From contig CM056726.1 in the NCBI GenBank assembly GCA_029844215.1, positions 74,081,548 to 74,145,547 of the forward strand: a DNA stretch of 64,000 nt, in the 5' to 3' direction. The notes under the pieces were generated by a model. The model did not search any database. It saw only the letters and a list, made by a program, of their open reading frames with translations, and was not told the DNA's origin. Source of the stretch: Przewalskia tangutica (Eukaryota > Streptophyta > Magnoliopsida > Solanales > Solanaceae). This document shows positions 35,767-47,829 of the stretch, piece after piece. The translations under genes were made by a program, and so were the position numbers. How positions within the stretch are numbered: the stretch's first letter is position 1; each line of letters begins with the position of its first letter.

Positions 35767-38161
35767 GTTATACCGTATTTCAGTATATGCGTGTGGACGT
35801 GCGTGCAATTTTGAGCCTTAAGTTAGGCATGTTTCGAAATTTTGGGCACAAGTGCCGATTAGAGTCGTTTTCTGACGGAACGTTTACACAGCATTCGTAG
35901 AGAAAAATACGGCTATGTCATTTATAATTTTTTCGGATTTTTACGAGAGACGAAACATTTTTGACCAACGGGAGGGTGTCATGTGTCACCCCCACAATAT
36001 TAGCAAGTGGAGGACTTGGGCGATTAGGCGTCAAGAGGATCGGTTGGCCTTGGCCGATTGGTCCCTTGAATTGTGCCTTGTTTTGGCCTTGTTTTGTGGA
36101 GTGTTTTGTGGAGTGTTTTGTGGAGTAGGGTTAGGGTGCACTTGGCTTGATCTTGGCCTTACACTTGCCTTGCACATGGCTTGATCTTGGCCATTGGTTG
36201 GCTTTTGGTTTTGCTATAAATACCCCCTAAGTGTGAAGACTTCATCCATTCCAAAAACTTCCAAGTCTTGAAACCCTCTCCTCCTTCTTGTGCTAGCCGA
36301 GAGCTTCCCCTCCTCCCCTGCACCGTGAGGCCTTGTGGCGAGCACACCCCTCCCCTTTGTGGTACCTTGGCGTGGTACCCCAGCCTAGTTGTCTTCGTAT
36401 AATACCCTTGTTGTGGTATAGAAATACTCTCCTAATATTGTTATAATGTCCAAATACCTTGGCCCAAATACCTTGTAGTATTCCCAAGGTTACACTTATA
36501 CAAAGCCGGAAAATACGATTATACTTCCTTTAGCCGCAAAAACGAAACCTAAGGAAATCTTCACCGTTGTTGAAGTTGTAAGTAGAAGTTGGTTAGAACT
36601 TCTAAGGGTTGTTTGGAGCGCTCGGAGTAGGAGCTAAGCGTTGCTCAGGATCGACTTTATACTTGGATAATTTTGGGCTTATCGAGGTAAACACTACTGT
36701 CCTTCTATTGTAATTGTAAATTACATGTTTGAATATATAGTCAGTATACTATATATAGAACTATACTTAATCGTGGCAATGTCTTTTGACTTAAGCTGAA
36801 GAATTAAGAATCGAATCAGTAATTACATAGGTGTATTCAGATGAGACTTGTGTTGTATTACTTTGTTGTATATTTGTACACGTCCGGTTAGGCGTGTAAA
36901 CCCCCCCCCCCCTGGTTGGCTTGGTAGCCGGCCTCGATAGAGAATGAGATTTGCGCTGGGGCGGGAGAGTCTTTGCGAATTTTACGTAGACTATGGAACG
37001 TTGAGATCTAGATGTTAATAAGCGCCTTGTGGCCTTATAGGTTGAAGTACTACGTGTGGAGTGATCCACTTGGCTTAAGGAGTAGCCGGCGGTTTGAGGT
37101 ACTTGGAGCGTTTTGCTATTAGTCGACAATCGTCGCGGTATGTGAACCTCTTCCTATCTCTTCTAGCATGATATGTGTGAACTATGTAATGCGGTGACGT
37201 ACGTGTGTTATCGTGTTTGATTGTTCTTAACACATAAAGTGTTATAACGGCTTTATGGGAAGTTGGTTATAACAACTTTATGTAGGTAAGAAAATACTTT
37301 GTGGTTTTAAAAAAAGTAACCGATGAGAATTACAACTGGCTTGTTATAATAAAGAACTTGATGTATTTCAAAAGATTTATAAGTCGTTTTGAAGGAGAGT
37401 AACACTTGGTTTTAAAAGGTTTTAAAAAGAGTTATACTAAGCTTTATGGGAGTTAGGTATAATGTCTTAAGAGAGGTAAAGAAAATGGTTTCTTGATGTT
37501 AGAAGTTAAGAGACTTGATCTTATAAGATAAGAGACTTAACTTATTTGTTCTAATATGAATGTTTGTGTGAAACCTCATTCGTGAGTAATGAGTACTTGG
37601 TGTTATTTAAAGGGATAATGTTTCTTGATTTCGAAATCAGAATGTGTATCGACAGCACCAACTGCGGCGTTAATAAAGGAAAATGTCTTGAATAATGATG
37701 TATCGTATTAAAACCGGTAGAAACCTCCATCTGCATAGAAACTAAGATGAGACAAAATGATATTACATTTTCTAGATCATGTCAGTAATAAGAATGATGT
37801 AAACAAGAATAACCTACTCTCACGTGAGACATATATTACTCAATTGTTCTAAAAAGGAATCAAGTGATTAAGTTTGGGAACTATGAAACCATTTGAAAAT
37901 GAGAAGCTTGAGTAATTGAAACTAGGCAAACTGGAACTTAGGAAAAGAATGTTGTTACTTGATTTTGAAAAGGAATGTGGGTTGGTCATTCTAATACTAC
38001 GGGTATCGGGTGACTTTTATAAAAGTAATGGATCTCTTTTAAAAGAACTTAACGTATGTAGTACTTTGGGGTTACAAACCCAGACTTTGGCATAAAATGA
38101 AAGTACTTTGAGTTGTGTGAGACTTGCCTATGCTTGTTGTTGTGAAACTTGCCTATGCTTG
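35767..38161 (+). repeat. LARD3 3' LTR, first part
   Basis: It is colinear with 30287-32680 of the 5' LTR, including the 3 x 12 bp repeat (36091-36126) and TATAAATA (36215-36222). It stops at GCTTG (38157-38161), the E4 target duplication. No genes. Confidence 0.9.
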
Positions 38162-40577
38162 TGTCACGACCCATTCCGGGGCCCGTGACTGGTGCCTTAC
38201 CGGGGCACCCAAGTAGTCATACATCAGAGTAATCAGCGGAAACATAAAGCAAGACATGAAACAGTTTATAAAACAAGACACAGATTTTGTGAGAAAACAT
38301 CGCCTTTCGGCATATATATATAATCATGTTTTAGCAGTTACATCCGACCTTTGCAACCACGACTACAGACCTCTGAAATATACAACTATGGCGGGACGGG
38401 GCCGCCATACCACTGCATACAACACTATCTACAACAGGGAGATCATACCAAAAGTAGAGCCTCCGGAAGAGATGGAGCTCCTGACACCAACGTAGAGATC
38501 CTAAGGATGCGGATCTAGCACCTGCTTGCCCTTACCTGCGGCATGAACGCAGCCCCCCGAAGGAGGTCAGTACAACAGGTACTAAGTATGCGAAACTGTA
38601 AAGTACTTAAATGAAAACATATCATTTTTAAAACCAGTTTACAAATATGTGTGAAACAACCAAGGAAACGCACGTAGTGCCACATCACAAACAAGAGCAA
38701 CAATAGGTAATCAGAATAGGTCTTGTCTAGGCTGCGAATGATCGAAAGAGGGCCACTCGCCCATATCATCATTCTGCAAGCCTAATCCTGGACTCCCGGA
38801 GTCCGCATAGGCCACTCACATGGGCCCGCATGAGGTATAACCCGCATCGGGTAGCTACTCCTCGGCATCGTCCCCGACTCATTGTCGCATGGCACATAGA
38901 CCGCGTGAGGCATAACCCCGCATACTAACACTGAACTCTCGTAGCTCGCGCATAGGCCCCTGGACCCGCGTGAGGTATTCTCGAATCATGGTCCTGCATC
39001 ACTGAGTCTACCCGCGTCGGAGGGCGACAACCCCGGTACCATCTCAAGAGGTGAGTGATAGTATACTAACATAACAACTTATCTTTTAAGTAACATAAGC
39101 ACAACAAGGATACTCACCTATACAAACGTTACAAGATACTAACACACATAGCATCATATCATGTCTACTTATCAAACCATCTTATTATTCTTTTCACAAT
39201 ATAAGTCTGTTATAAACACATAGGCAAACTTGTTTCTTTTATCAATCTTAAGTGGTTATACTTACTTCCCATAAAGCTAGTATAACTCTTAAGCTTCTGT
39301 TTTTAAAAACCAATTAGTTCTCTTCTGTTAATATGATTCAGTAGTCTTTTGAAATGTTTTCAGTTCTTTATTATTCAGGCTTAAGCCGTGAGGCATTGCC
39401 GTAAGTATTATTCAGGCTTAAGTCAAAGACATTGCCATAGTTATTATCCAGTTAACACATGTACGTCTACCGTACTATATATATTGTATCATGCTTTAGG
39501 AAGAATCACATACCTTCTCAGCGAAAACCACCTGCCAAGTTGAATATGTCGCGCGCAGAGAGTCAGCCTATAATAGTCACAGATATCTATCAAAGACTAC
39601 TCTGAGGGTCATTCTAAACAGAGGGTTCACAATTCTATGGAAAGTTGGGCAGCACAACCCTACCCGGTGAGCTATATGAGTCTACTGTGAAAACAGTCCT
39701 ATCACGAGTCTGATTCAATTATTCTTCTTTTAAACCCCTACCGTGATAGCAGTTCAATTCTATTCTGTGATATTCTTCTAAGTATTTATACTATTCTTAT
39801 TCTACAACAGTAAGTATTCTCTAATTCAAAAGAGGGTTAGGATTAGTTACCTCGGTAAGCCCAATAATATCCTAGAAAAAGTCGCGCCTGAGCAAGGTTT
39901 TGCTCCTAAGTTGTATGCTCCAAGGAAACCTTAGAAGTTCTTCACAACTTCTACTAAGTACTTAAGGTATTTGGGCTAGGTATTTTGGGCATTATAACAA
40001 TACAAGAAGGCAACTTTTCTACCAAGGGAGGGGTAGGTTTCGGCTAGGCTGGGGTGGGGTAGCCTCGGCAAGCTTCTCGAGGGAGGGTGTTTTGGACGAA
40101 TTGCTCACAGGGAGAGGAGGGTTTTCAAGACTTGAAAGCTTTAGTGGATGAAGAACTCTTCATCTCAAGAGGTATTTATAGGTCAAGACATGGCCAACCA
40201 ATGGCCAAGATTTAGCCAAGTGCTAGGCAAGTGTAAGGTCAAGATTAGGGCAAGTGTACCTAGCCAACTTGCACACAAAATATCTATCCAACTTTATGAC
40301 AAGGCTTGTCATCCAATCGGCCCTATTGCCGTGACAAGTCCACCAATGAGAGGGTGGAACGTGTCGCCCTCTCATTGGTCCAAAGTGTTCGCCTCTCGGA
40401 AAAATCCGCAAAAATAAGAAATGACATAGCCGGAATTTATCCTATGAAAGGCGTGGAAAGCGTTTTCGGAAAACCGTTCGCTTTGTGAGTTGTGCCTAAA
40501 AATCGTCAAGGCCTAACTTTAAGACCAAAACTTTTTATGCGTATTCCTTTACGTACATACTGAAATACGGTATAACA
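38162..40577 (-). repeat. E4 3' LTR
   Basis: TG...CA termini. TATA box (TATTTATA on plus) at 40173-40180. It has the type 3 block at 38760-39050. It preserves CAG/CTG at many places where the 5' LTR has CG or ACA. No genes. Confidence 0.92.
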
Positions 40578-40610
40578 TTCTCCCTCGCAGAAACATTCGT
40601 CCCGAATGTT
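40578..40610 (-). other. Polypurine tract and adjacent hairpin of E4
   Basis: TTCTCCCTC (purine-rich on minus) abuts the LTR end at 40577. AACATTCG-TCC-CGAATGTT lies at 40592-40610. Confidence 0.7.
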
Positions 40611-40734
40611 CCTTCCCAAGACAGATAACGATAAGGTTCTTCAAAACTTAAACAGTTTGCAAAAAGCCACACACGGCCATAAACAACACTTAGGCAATAA
40701 CGATAATGAAGATTTACAAGTAGGAAAGTGAATT

Positions 40735-42300
40735 ACCTGGAGGGGTGGGGAACAGGTGAGGATACTTCTGCCTCATGTCCTCCTCGGCTTCCCACGTCAT
40801 CTCTCCTCGAGCTCGTTCGCCACAAGACTTTGACGGAAGCCACGCCCTTCGTCGCAGACGCCTAACTTTGACGATCGATTATCGCTATGGGAATCTCCTC
40901 ATACGATAACCCCTCGGTCACCTGGACATCGTCAATCGGATGTACCCTAGATGGATCCCCGATACATCTCCTCAGCATAGAAACGTGAAACACCGGATGC
41001 ACTGCCTCCAGATCGGACGGCAGATCCAACTCATAGGCAACCTTGCCTACCCTGCGGACAATCTGAAACGGCCCAATGTACCTTGGGCTGAGTTTCCCCT
41101 TCTTCCCGAACCTCATCACACCGCCATGGGTGACACCTTCAGAAAACCCAATCGTCATTGCAAACTCGGATGTCGACGACGATGATCTGCGTCGACTTAC
41201 ATGCGACTGCGGTATCGATAGCGCTCTCGGATAAGCTTCACCTTATCCGCACTGCTGTACCAAATCTGGTCCACTAGCGCACCTCGCCCACCTCGAACCA
41301 ACCTATAGGCGATCGCACTTCCTCATACAAGGCCTCATAAGGCGCCATCGAATCTTTGGAGTGGTAGCTATTATTATCGCGAACTCAACTAGAGGCAAAT
41401 GATCCTCCCAACTACCTGAAGTCAATAACACGGGCTCGCAAGATATCCTCGAGAGTGCGGATAGTGCGCTCTGCTGTCCGTGCATGCGTGGATGAAATGC
41501 GATACTCGAGCTCACTGCGTCCTAAACCCCTGGAAGGACCTCCAAGTTGGCGTGGCGGGCTCCTGCATGCGATATGATCGAGTAGGGACTCCATGCGATC
41601 GGCGATCTCTCGGATGTAAAGTCGGCATAATCCTCAGAAAAAGTCGTCTGACGGGAAGAAAGTGGGCTGATTTCGTCGACTGTCGACGATAACCCGTATA
41701 GAATCATGTCTCCTGCGAGTGCGAGGTAATCCTGTGATGAAGTCCATGTTGATTACCTCCACTTCCGGTCGGGATCTCTATCGCAGTAACAAACCACCGT
41801 CTCTCGGTGCTCTACCTTCACTGCGACAACACGGGCCGAGCTACGAACTGCAACGTCCTCTTCAAGCCATCCCACCAATACACGGATCTAAGGTCGTGGT
41901 ACATCTTGAGTCGACCCGGATGGATAGAGTAACGCTTGTACCGTGTGCTTCCCCAAGAACTGCTGCGAAGTCCTCAAACATCTGGAACACACAACTGCCC
42001 TCAAACCTTAGCACCCATCGTGCTACCTCAAAGGACCCTTGCCTCACGAAGAGTCAGATCACGATATCGAATCAAAGTGGATCCTCGAGCGCTGCCTCTT
42101 CACCTCCTCAACGATGGAAGACTCGCAACCTCACGAACTCTAACCCCACCGCTATCGTAATCAATCAAGCGGACACCAAGGCTCGCTAATCGATGCAAAT
42201 CACGAACCATGTCCTCCTCTCTGCCGCACATCGATAGGCTCCCATCGACCTACGACTAAGGCATACGCCACAACATTGGCCTTCCCGGGTGGTACAGATA
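40735..42300 (-). pseudogene. int: E4 integrase with chromodomain-type C-terminus, frame-broken
   Basis: On the minus strand, HPGKANVVAYAL near 42290-42240 marks the RNase H-integrase boundary. Core-like segments follow: TFSEDYAD near 41630, then SSIAFHPRMHGQQ and SWEDHLPLVEFA at 41515-41303 in alternating frames. The C-terminal part (41158-40862) is open: GKLSPRYIGPF, YELDLPSDL, HPVFHVSMLRR. TWEAEEDM near 40800-40770 is the end of a chromodomain-like tail and places E4 with the chromoviruses, probably Tekay/Del. Integrase would insert the cDNA. Here it needs several frame corrections, so it is inactive as written. Confidence 0.75.
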
Positions 42301-42443
42301 TCAACATCGTAATCCTTAAGCAACTCTAACCGCGTCTCGCCGTAAGTTCGGCTCCTCTGGTGAAGATATCTTTGGAGGCTCTTGTGGTGCGTAAAAATAT
42401 CCACGTGAACCCATACAAATAGTGCCTCGGATCTTGGCGTGAA

Positions 42444-42848
42444 TCACGGTGCCGACTCCAAATCATGGGTGGGGTAGTTCCCCTCGTGTTTCTTCAGCTG
42501 TCGGGATGCATATGCTATAACTCTGCCATGCTGCATCAACACACATCCCAACCCGATGCCTGACGCATCACAATACACGACATAACCATCTGGACCCTCT
42601 GGAAGAGTAAGAACGGGGGCGGTCGTCAGTCTCTCTTTCAAAGAATCGAAACCACCGCTCCTGACATCACCATCAAACTTGGCTGCCTTCCGAGTCGGCC
42701 TAGTCAATGGTGCGAAGATAGAAGCAAACTTCTCCACGAACGCCGATAATACCTGCGAGGCCCGAGCTGCGAACCTGCAGCCGGAGTAGTAGGTGCAGGC
42801 CAAGTCTGGCTTCGATCTTGGCGTATCAACTCGAATGCCATCGGCCAA
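42444..42848 (-). pseudogene. E4 RNase H region
   Basis: This open 134-codon stretch has LKERLTTAPVLTLPEG (RT-RNase H linker), then VVYCDASGIGLGCVLMQ, the RNase H strand with the catalytic Asp in CDAS, and VIAYASRQLKKHE and NYPTHDLE. It also covers the end of RT (IFAPLTRPTRK). RNase H would remove RNA from the hybrid. The domain looks nearly intact but is separated by frame changes from RT and integrase. Confidence 0.85.
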
Positions 42849-43480
42849 ACAATATGCCCAAGAAACGCCACGAAGTTAACCAAAACTCACATTTGGAGAA
42901 CTTGGCGTACAATCTGCTAGTCTGGAGAAGCGCCAGCGATCGCCAAATGCTCGCGTACTCGCTCTGGCGAGAATAAACCCAGATATCCTCAATGAACACT
43001 CACACACCCGGGTCCAAAAATGGTTTGAACACTCGTTTCATCCACTCCATGCATACCGCCGGAGCATTGGTGAACCCAAAAGACATGACCACGAACTCAT
43101 AATGCGTCTGGGTCGGAATGCGATCCTAGGACATCCACCTCTCGACTCGCACTTTGATGATAGCCCGATCGCAGATCAATCTTGGAGAAACATCTACGCA
43201 CTGGCCAGTCGAACAAATCATCAATCCTAGGAAGGGTATCGTTCTTAATGGTCACCTTGTTCAGGTGCTGTAATCAACACACATGCGCGGCGTCCTCCTT
43301 CTTCACGAACAATACTGGCGCTCCCGGGGAGAAACACTAGGCTAATGAAGCCCTTCTCTAGCAAATCCCTAAGTGATCCTTCAACTCTCTCAACTCGGCA
43401 GTGCCATTACGTATGGCGGAATGGAAATAGGCGAGTATCGCAACACATCTATACAAAACTCGATCTCCTCTCGGGAGGAT
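42849..43480 (-). pseudogene. RT: E4 reverse transcriptase, frame-broken, altered active site
   Basis: Minus translation across frames shows the palm region ending in RVFKPFLDP and, at 42996-42982, FIEDI where Ty3/gypsy RTs have F/Y-x-D-D. The first of the paired catalytic aspartates therefore reads Glu. Upstream are NAPAV-like residues at about 43060. Stops and shifts interrupt every few dozen codons. Such an enzyme would be inactive unless the Glu codon is a sequencing error. Confidence 0.75.
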
Positions 43481-43487
43481 ACGGGAG

Positions 43488-44100
43488 TCAATGCACGCTG
43501 CGTGCGGGAACTCTCGACTCTGGAATCGACGGAAAATCTGGTACCGCGGCGATTATCAAACACCGAACGAGATGGTAGATATACCCCATGCACCATATTC
43601 CTAGCCTTGAGGTAGGAAATAAACCTACCCCTCGACGATACCGTGCTCCCCTCCCACTCAACAACCGCCGAGAAACTGGAACCGTACTCTCTCTCTGCGG
43701 TCTACATTGGCGTAGCGAAGCTAGCCAATCCATCCCATGATCACATCGAAGTCAATCATCTCCAACTCTATCAAGTCGGCGGTCGGCGGCGTAAATGATC
43801 ACAGACAAGCTCTATATACCGCCGAGCTACCGAATCACCCTGGCGTAGCTACCTCGAAAAGGTCTATGGACTCGGGCTCTATCCCTATCCTACTAGCAAC
43901 AAGGGAGATATATAGGGAGTAGAACCGGATCTATCAAAGCATACATATCAAACCCGAACCGATAAGGTACCGTGGCGACATCGGTGAGGCCTCCCGATCT
44001 GTCGGTGGACAAGCATAAATGCGGTTACGAGGACCGCTAGGCTGAGACGAGCCACGGCCTCTGCGCGACCTGGCGACTCCATGAGCACCTCGCCTCGGGC
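43488..44100 (-). pseudogene. pro: E4 protease region, frame-broken at the active site
   Basis: RIYACPPTDRE (near 44010) opens the protease-like stretch. MYALIDP at about 43945-43924 (minus) leads into the catalytic Asp loop, where the frame is lost within CCGG at 43925-43928. The downstream frame 43733-43488 continues with degraded pol sequence (MDWLASL... GARYRRG). Aspartic protease would cut the gag-pol polyprotein. Confidence 0.6.
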
Positions 44101-44147
44101 GGGTAGCTATAGGAGATGATGAAGCGGCAGCGAGCACGAAGGTGAGC

Positions 44148-45265
44148 CTACCACGCGCCACGGTCGGACGGATCCTCGCCAAAGTGACCTGCTGGCCACA
44201 ACGTAACAAGATCCAAAAGTAGTACCACACTTCCGTAATGGGATCTACCGCATCGGCCACACCGGGTGGTCGGCGGCGATACCTCTGCTACCTGGGCGTC
44301 AAGCCACAGGGCGCAGTACGCCCTCAGCGTGGGTCTTGAGGGCGGTGCGGGAGTGCTCTGTCTTTGGGCGTGGTGCGAATCTAGATCGCTCTTGAGGCCG
44401 CCCACCACGATAACCACCGGAAGACCCTCCGTCACGGCCTTCTGCTGTCTGTCCCACTCGTCGACCTCTGCGCTCGCCGCATCAGGCGTGAGCTGCGTGC
44501 GGGTAATGTCCATACGGTGGAGAAACCCCGCACATGACTCGGCCATATAGCCGTCTAGCCGATGACATAGCGGTGCACCCTATCCTCCATATCTGCTACC
44601 AATCTTTGGGACATATCGAGCCAATGAATCAAACTCGACATTGTACTCCCGACGGTCGTCCTCTGCCTCGATGGTAAAAATCTATCGGCCGCGCCCTCGC
44701 CATCTGTGGAGGCAAGAAGTGAGTGAGGAAAGCCTCGAGAACTCATCCCAGTAGGCGGGGACGCGTGCTCTCCGGGATAACTCCCATGAATCAAACCAAT
44801 CGATTGCGGTATCACGCGGCCTATGTGAACCAAAGATCACGGACTCGGTCTCGGCCTCGATCACTCTCAAAATCCTCTGAAGGCGACGGATGAACTCCTG
44901 CGGATCATCCTCGGCCTCGATCCATAAAACTCCGTGAACTCTGGCTCAAGAAGTCTCGTAGCCTCAAACTCTGCGCCTCGGGTGAACAACGGAGTGCGAC
45001 CGGGCTGAGCCAGGCTGAACCGCGTCCGGCCTCTCTCCGTGTCGGGCCTGACTTTAGCCAAAAGGTGGGCCATCTCCTTGTACCCTAACTCCTCCGCCCG
45101 GTGTGGGGCGGGAGGTGTGGGTCTTGTGGTCTCTCTTTGGGGCGGCGTCATAGAACTCGCCGTCTCTGGTATAGGCGGGCACGAGCCCTCGTGACTCTGG
45201 GTGTCTGCTAGCGACTCCGCCTGCCTTGCCCACGGGCGGGTTGCCTTACGTGGAGGCATAATCAT
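44148..45265 (-). pseudogene. gag: E4 gag, three frame-broken segments
   Basis: Segment 1 (45265-44867) starts MIMPPRKATRP, so the likely start is the second Met at 45259. Segment 2 (44870-44555) is the capsid (Retrotrans_gag) core: ESVIFGSHRPRDTAIDWFDSW, here cut across the frame, and MEDRVHRYVIG. Segment 3 (44546-44148) carries the RNA-binding end with CGRCGRSHYG and AGHFGEDP, a decayed CCHC knuckle. The frames overlap by a few bases, so single-base changes separate them. Full-length gag would be about 370 residues. Confidence 0.8.
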
Positions 45266-45441
45266 TACGGGGAAAGGAATACGTTAGAGGTCCAACCTAT
45301 AACACGGCTCTAAAGCACGATCTCGGAATGAGAAGAACGGAAACCAATCCTAAATATCCTATAGCCTCACGATTATTGGTGTGGTGCACAACACCGATAA
45401 TCAAGACTTACTAGATCTGGTCAGTAGACACTTTCCGAGAT

Positions 45442-45460
45442 AACCTGGCTCACGATACCA
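45442..45460 (-). other. Primer-binding site, initiator tRNA-Met
   Basis: The minus strand reads TGGTATCGTGAGCCAGGTT, the best match in the window to the tRNA-Met 3' end complement. Only the CAG position differs (CGTG). Confidence 0.82.
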
Positions 45461-45464
45461 CTTT

Positions 45465-47829
45465 TGTCACGACCCATTCGGGGCGTGGTCGTGCCTCTGG
45501 GCACCCAAGTAGTCATACATCGAGTAATCAGTGAAACATAAAGCAAGACATGAAACGCTTTATAAAACAAGACACGATTTTGTGAGAAAACATCGCCTTC
45601 GGCATATATATATAATCATGTTTTAGATTACATCCGAAACGCATGCAACACGACTACAGACCTCTAAGGAAATATACAACTATGGCGGGACGGGCCCGCC
45701 ATACCTGCACAAAAACTATCTACAACAGGAGATCATACCAAAAGTAGAGCCTCGGAAGAGATGGAGCTCGACACCAACGTAGAGATCCTAAGGATGCGGA
45801 TCTAGCACCGCTTGCCCGCCTGCGGCATGAACGCAGCCCCGAAGGAGGTCGATAACAGTACTAAGTATGCGAATCGTAAAGTACTTAAATGAAAACATAT
45901 CATTTTAAAACCGGTTTACAAATATGTGTGAAACAACCAAGGAAACCGCGTAGTGCATCACAAACAAGAGCAACAATAGGTAATCGTAATAGGTCTTGTC
46001 TGGCTGCGAATGATCGAAAGCAGGGCACTCGCCCATATCATCGTGCAAGCCTAATCCTGAACTCCGGAGTCGCATGGAAGCCACTTCAGGGCGCGTGAGG
46101 TATAACCCCGCATCGAGGGTAGCTACTCCTCGGCGATCGCCTGGACTCGTCCGCATGGCCACATAGACCGCGTGAGGCATAACCCGCATACTAACACGGA
46201 ACTCGTAGCTCGCATAGGCCCCTGGACCCGCATGAGGTATTCTCGAATCATGGTCCTGCATCGCTGAGTCTACCCGCGTCGGAGGCGGCTTAACCCGGTA
46301 CCATCTCGAGGTGAGTGATAGTATACTAACATAACAACTTATCTTTTAAGTAACATAAGCACAACAAGGATACTCACCTATACAAACGTTACAAGATACT
46401 AACACACATAGCATCATATCATGTCTACTTATCAAACCATCTTATTATTCTTTTCACAATATAAGTCCATTATAAACACATAGGCAAACTTGTTTCTTTT
46501 ATCAATCTTAAGTGGTTATACTTACTTCCCATAAAGCTAGTATAACTCTTAAGTTTACATTTTAAAACCAATTAGTTCTCTTACATTAATATGATTCAAG
46601 AGTCTTTTGAAATGTTTTGATTCTTTATTATTCAGCTTAAGCGTGAGGCATTAGTAAGTATTATTCGAGCTTAAGTCAAAGACATTGCCATAGTTATTAT
46701 CCGATTAACACGTATGCGTCTACCGTACTATATATATTGTAAAATATCATGCTTTAGGAAGAATCACATACCTTACCGTGAAAACCACGCGAGTTGAATA
46801 TGTCGCGCAGAGTCACTATAATAGTCACGGATATCTATCAAAGACTACTCGAGGGTCATTCTAAGCGGAGGTTCACAATTCTATGGAAAGTTGGGCGGCA
46901 CAACCCTACCGGTGAGCTATATGAGTTCATTGTGAAAACAAATCTATGCGTCTGATTCAATTATTCTTCTTTTAAACCCTTCTACCGTGATAGCAGTTCA
47001 ATTCTATTACGTGATATTCTTCTAAGTATTTATACTATTCTTATTCTACAATGTAAGTATTCTCTAATTCAAAAGAGGTTAGGATTAGTTACCTCGGTAA
47101 GCCCAATAATATCCTAGAAAAGTCGCGCTGAGCAAGGTTTTGCTCTAAGTTGTATGCTCCATGAAACCTTAGAAGTTCTTCACAACTTCTACTAAGTACT
47201 TAAGGTATTTGGGCTAGGGTATTTTGGGCATTATAACAATACAAGAAGGCAACTTTTCTACCAAGGGGAGGGGGTAGGTTTGGCCAGGCTAGGGGTGGGG
47301 TAGCCTCGGCAAGCTTCTCAAGGGAGGGTGTTTTGGACGAATTGCTCACAAGGGAGAGGAGGGTTTTCAAGACTTGAAAGCTTTAGTGGATGAAGAACTC
47401 TTCATCTCAAGAGGGTATTTATAGGTCAAGACATGGCCAACCAATGGCCAAGATTTAGCCAAGTGCTAGGCAAGTGTAAGGTCAAGATTAGGGCAAGTGT
47501 ACCTAGCCAACTTGCACACAAAATATCTATCCAACTTTATGACAAGGCTTGTCATCCAATCGGCCCTATTGCCGTGACAAGTCCACCAATGAGAGGGTGG
47601 AAAGTGTCGCCCTCTCATTGGTCCAAAATGTTTCGTCTCTCGGAAAAATCCGCAAAAATAAGAAATGACATAAGCGGAATTTATCCTATGAAAATTTGTG
47701 GAAACGTTTCGTCGGAAAACCGTTCGCTTTGTGAGTTGTGCCTAAAAATCGTCCAAGGCCTAACTTTAAGACCAAAACTTTTTGTACGTATTCCTTTACG
47801 TACATACTCTGGAAATACGGGGTATAACA
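45465..47829 (-). repeat. E4 5' LTR
   Basis: It is colinear with 38162-40577. TATA box (TATTTATA on plus) at 47416-47423. Compared with the 3' LTR, CAG reads CG at 45520, 45575 and 45849. CAG reads CGG at 45912, and CTG reads ACA at 46558 and 46577. No genes. Confidence 0.92.

Larger units (their letters stand above)
38162..47829 (-). mobile_element. E4: gag-pol Tekay-type chromovirus element, TSD GCTTG
   Basis: TGTCACGACCC at 38162 and TATAACA ending at 47829 are the outer termini. GCTTG flanks both (38157-38161, 47830-47834). LTRs are 45465-47829 (5', 2365 bp) and 38162-40577 (3', 2416 bp), shorter than those of the LARDs. The 4.9 kb internal region encodes gag, protease, RT, RNase H and integrase in Ty3/gypsy order on the minus strand, all with frame breaks. 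It is the only element in the window with a full pol set. Confidence 0.95.
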
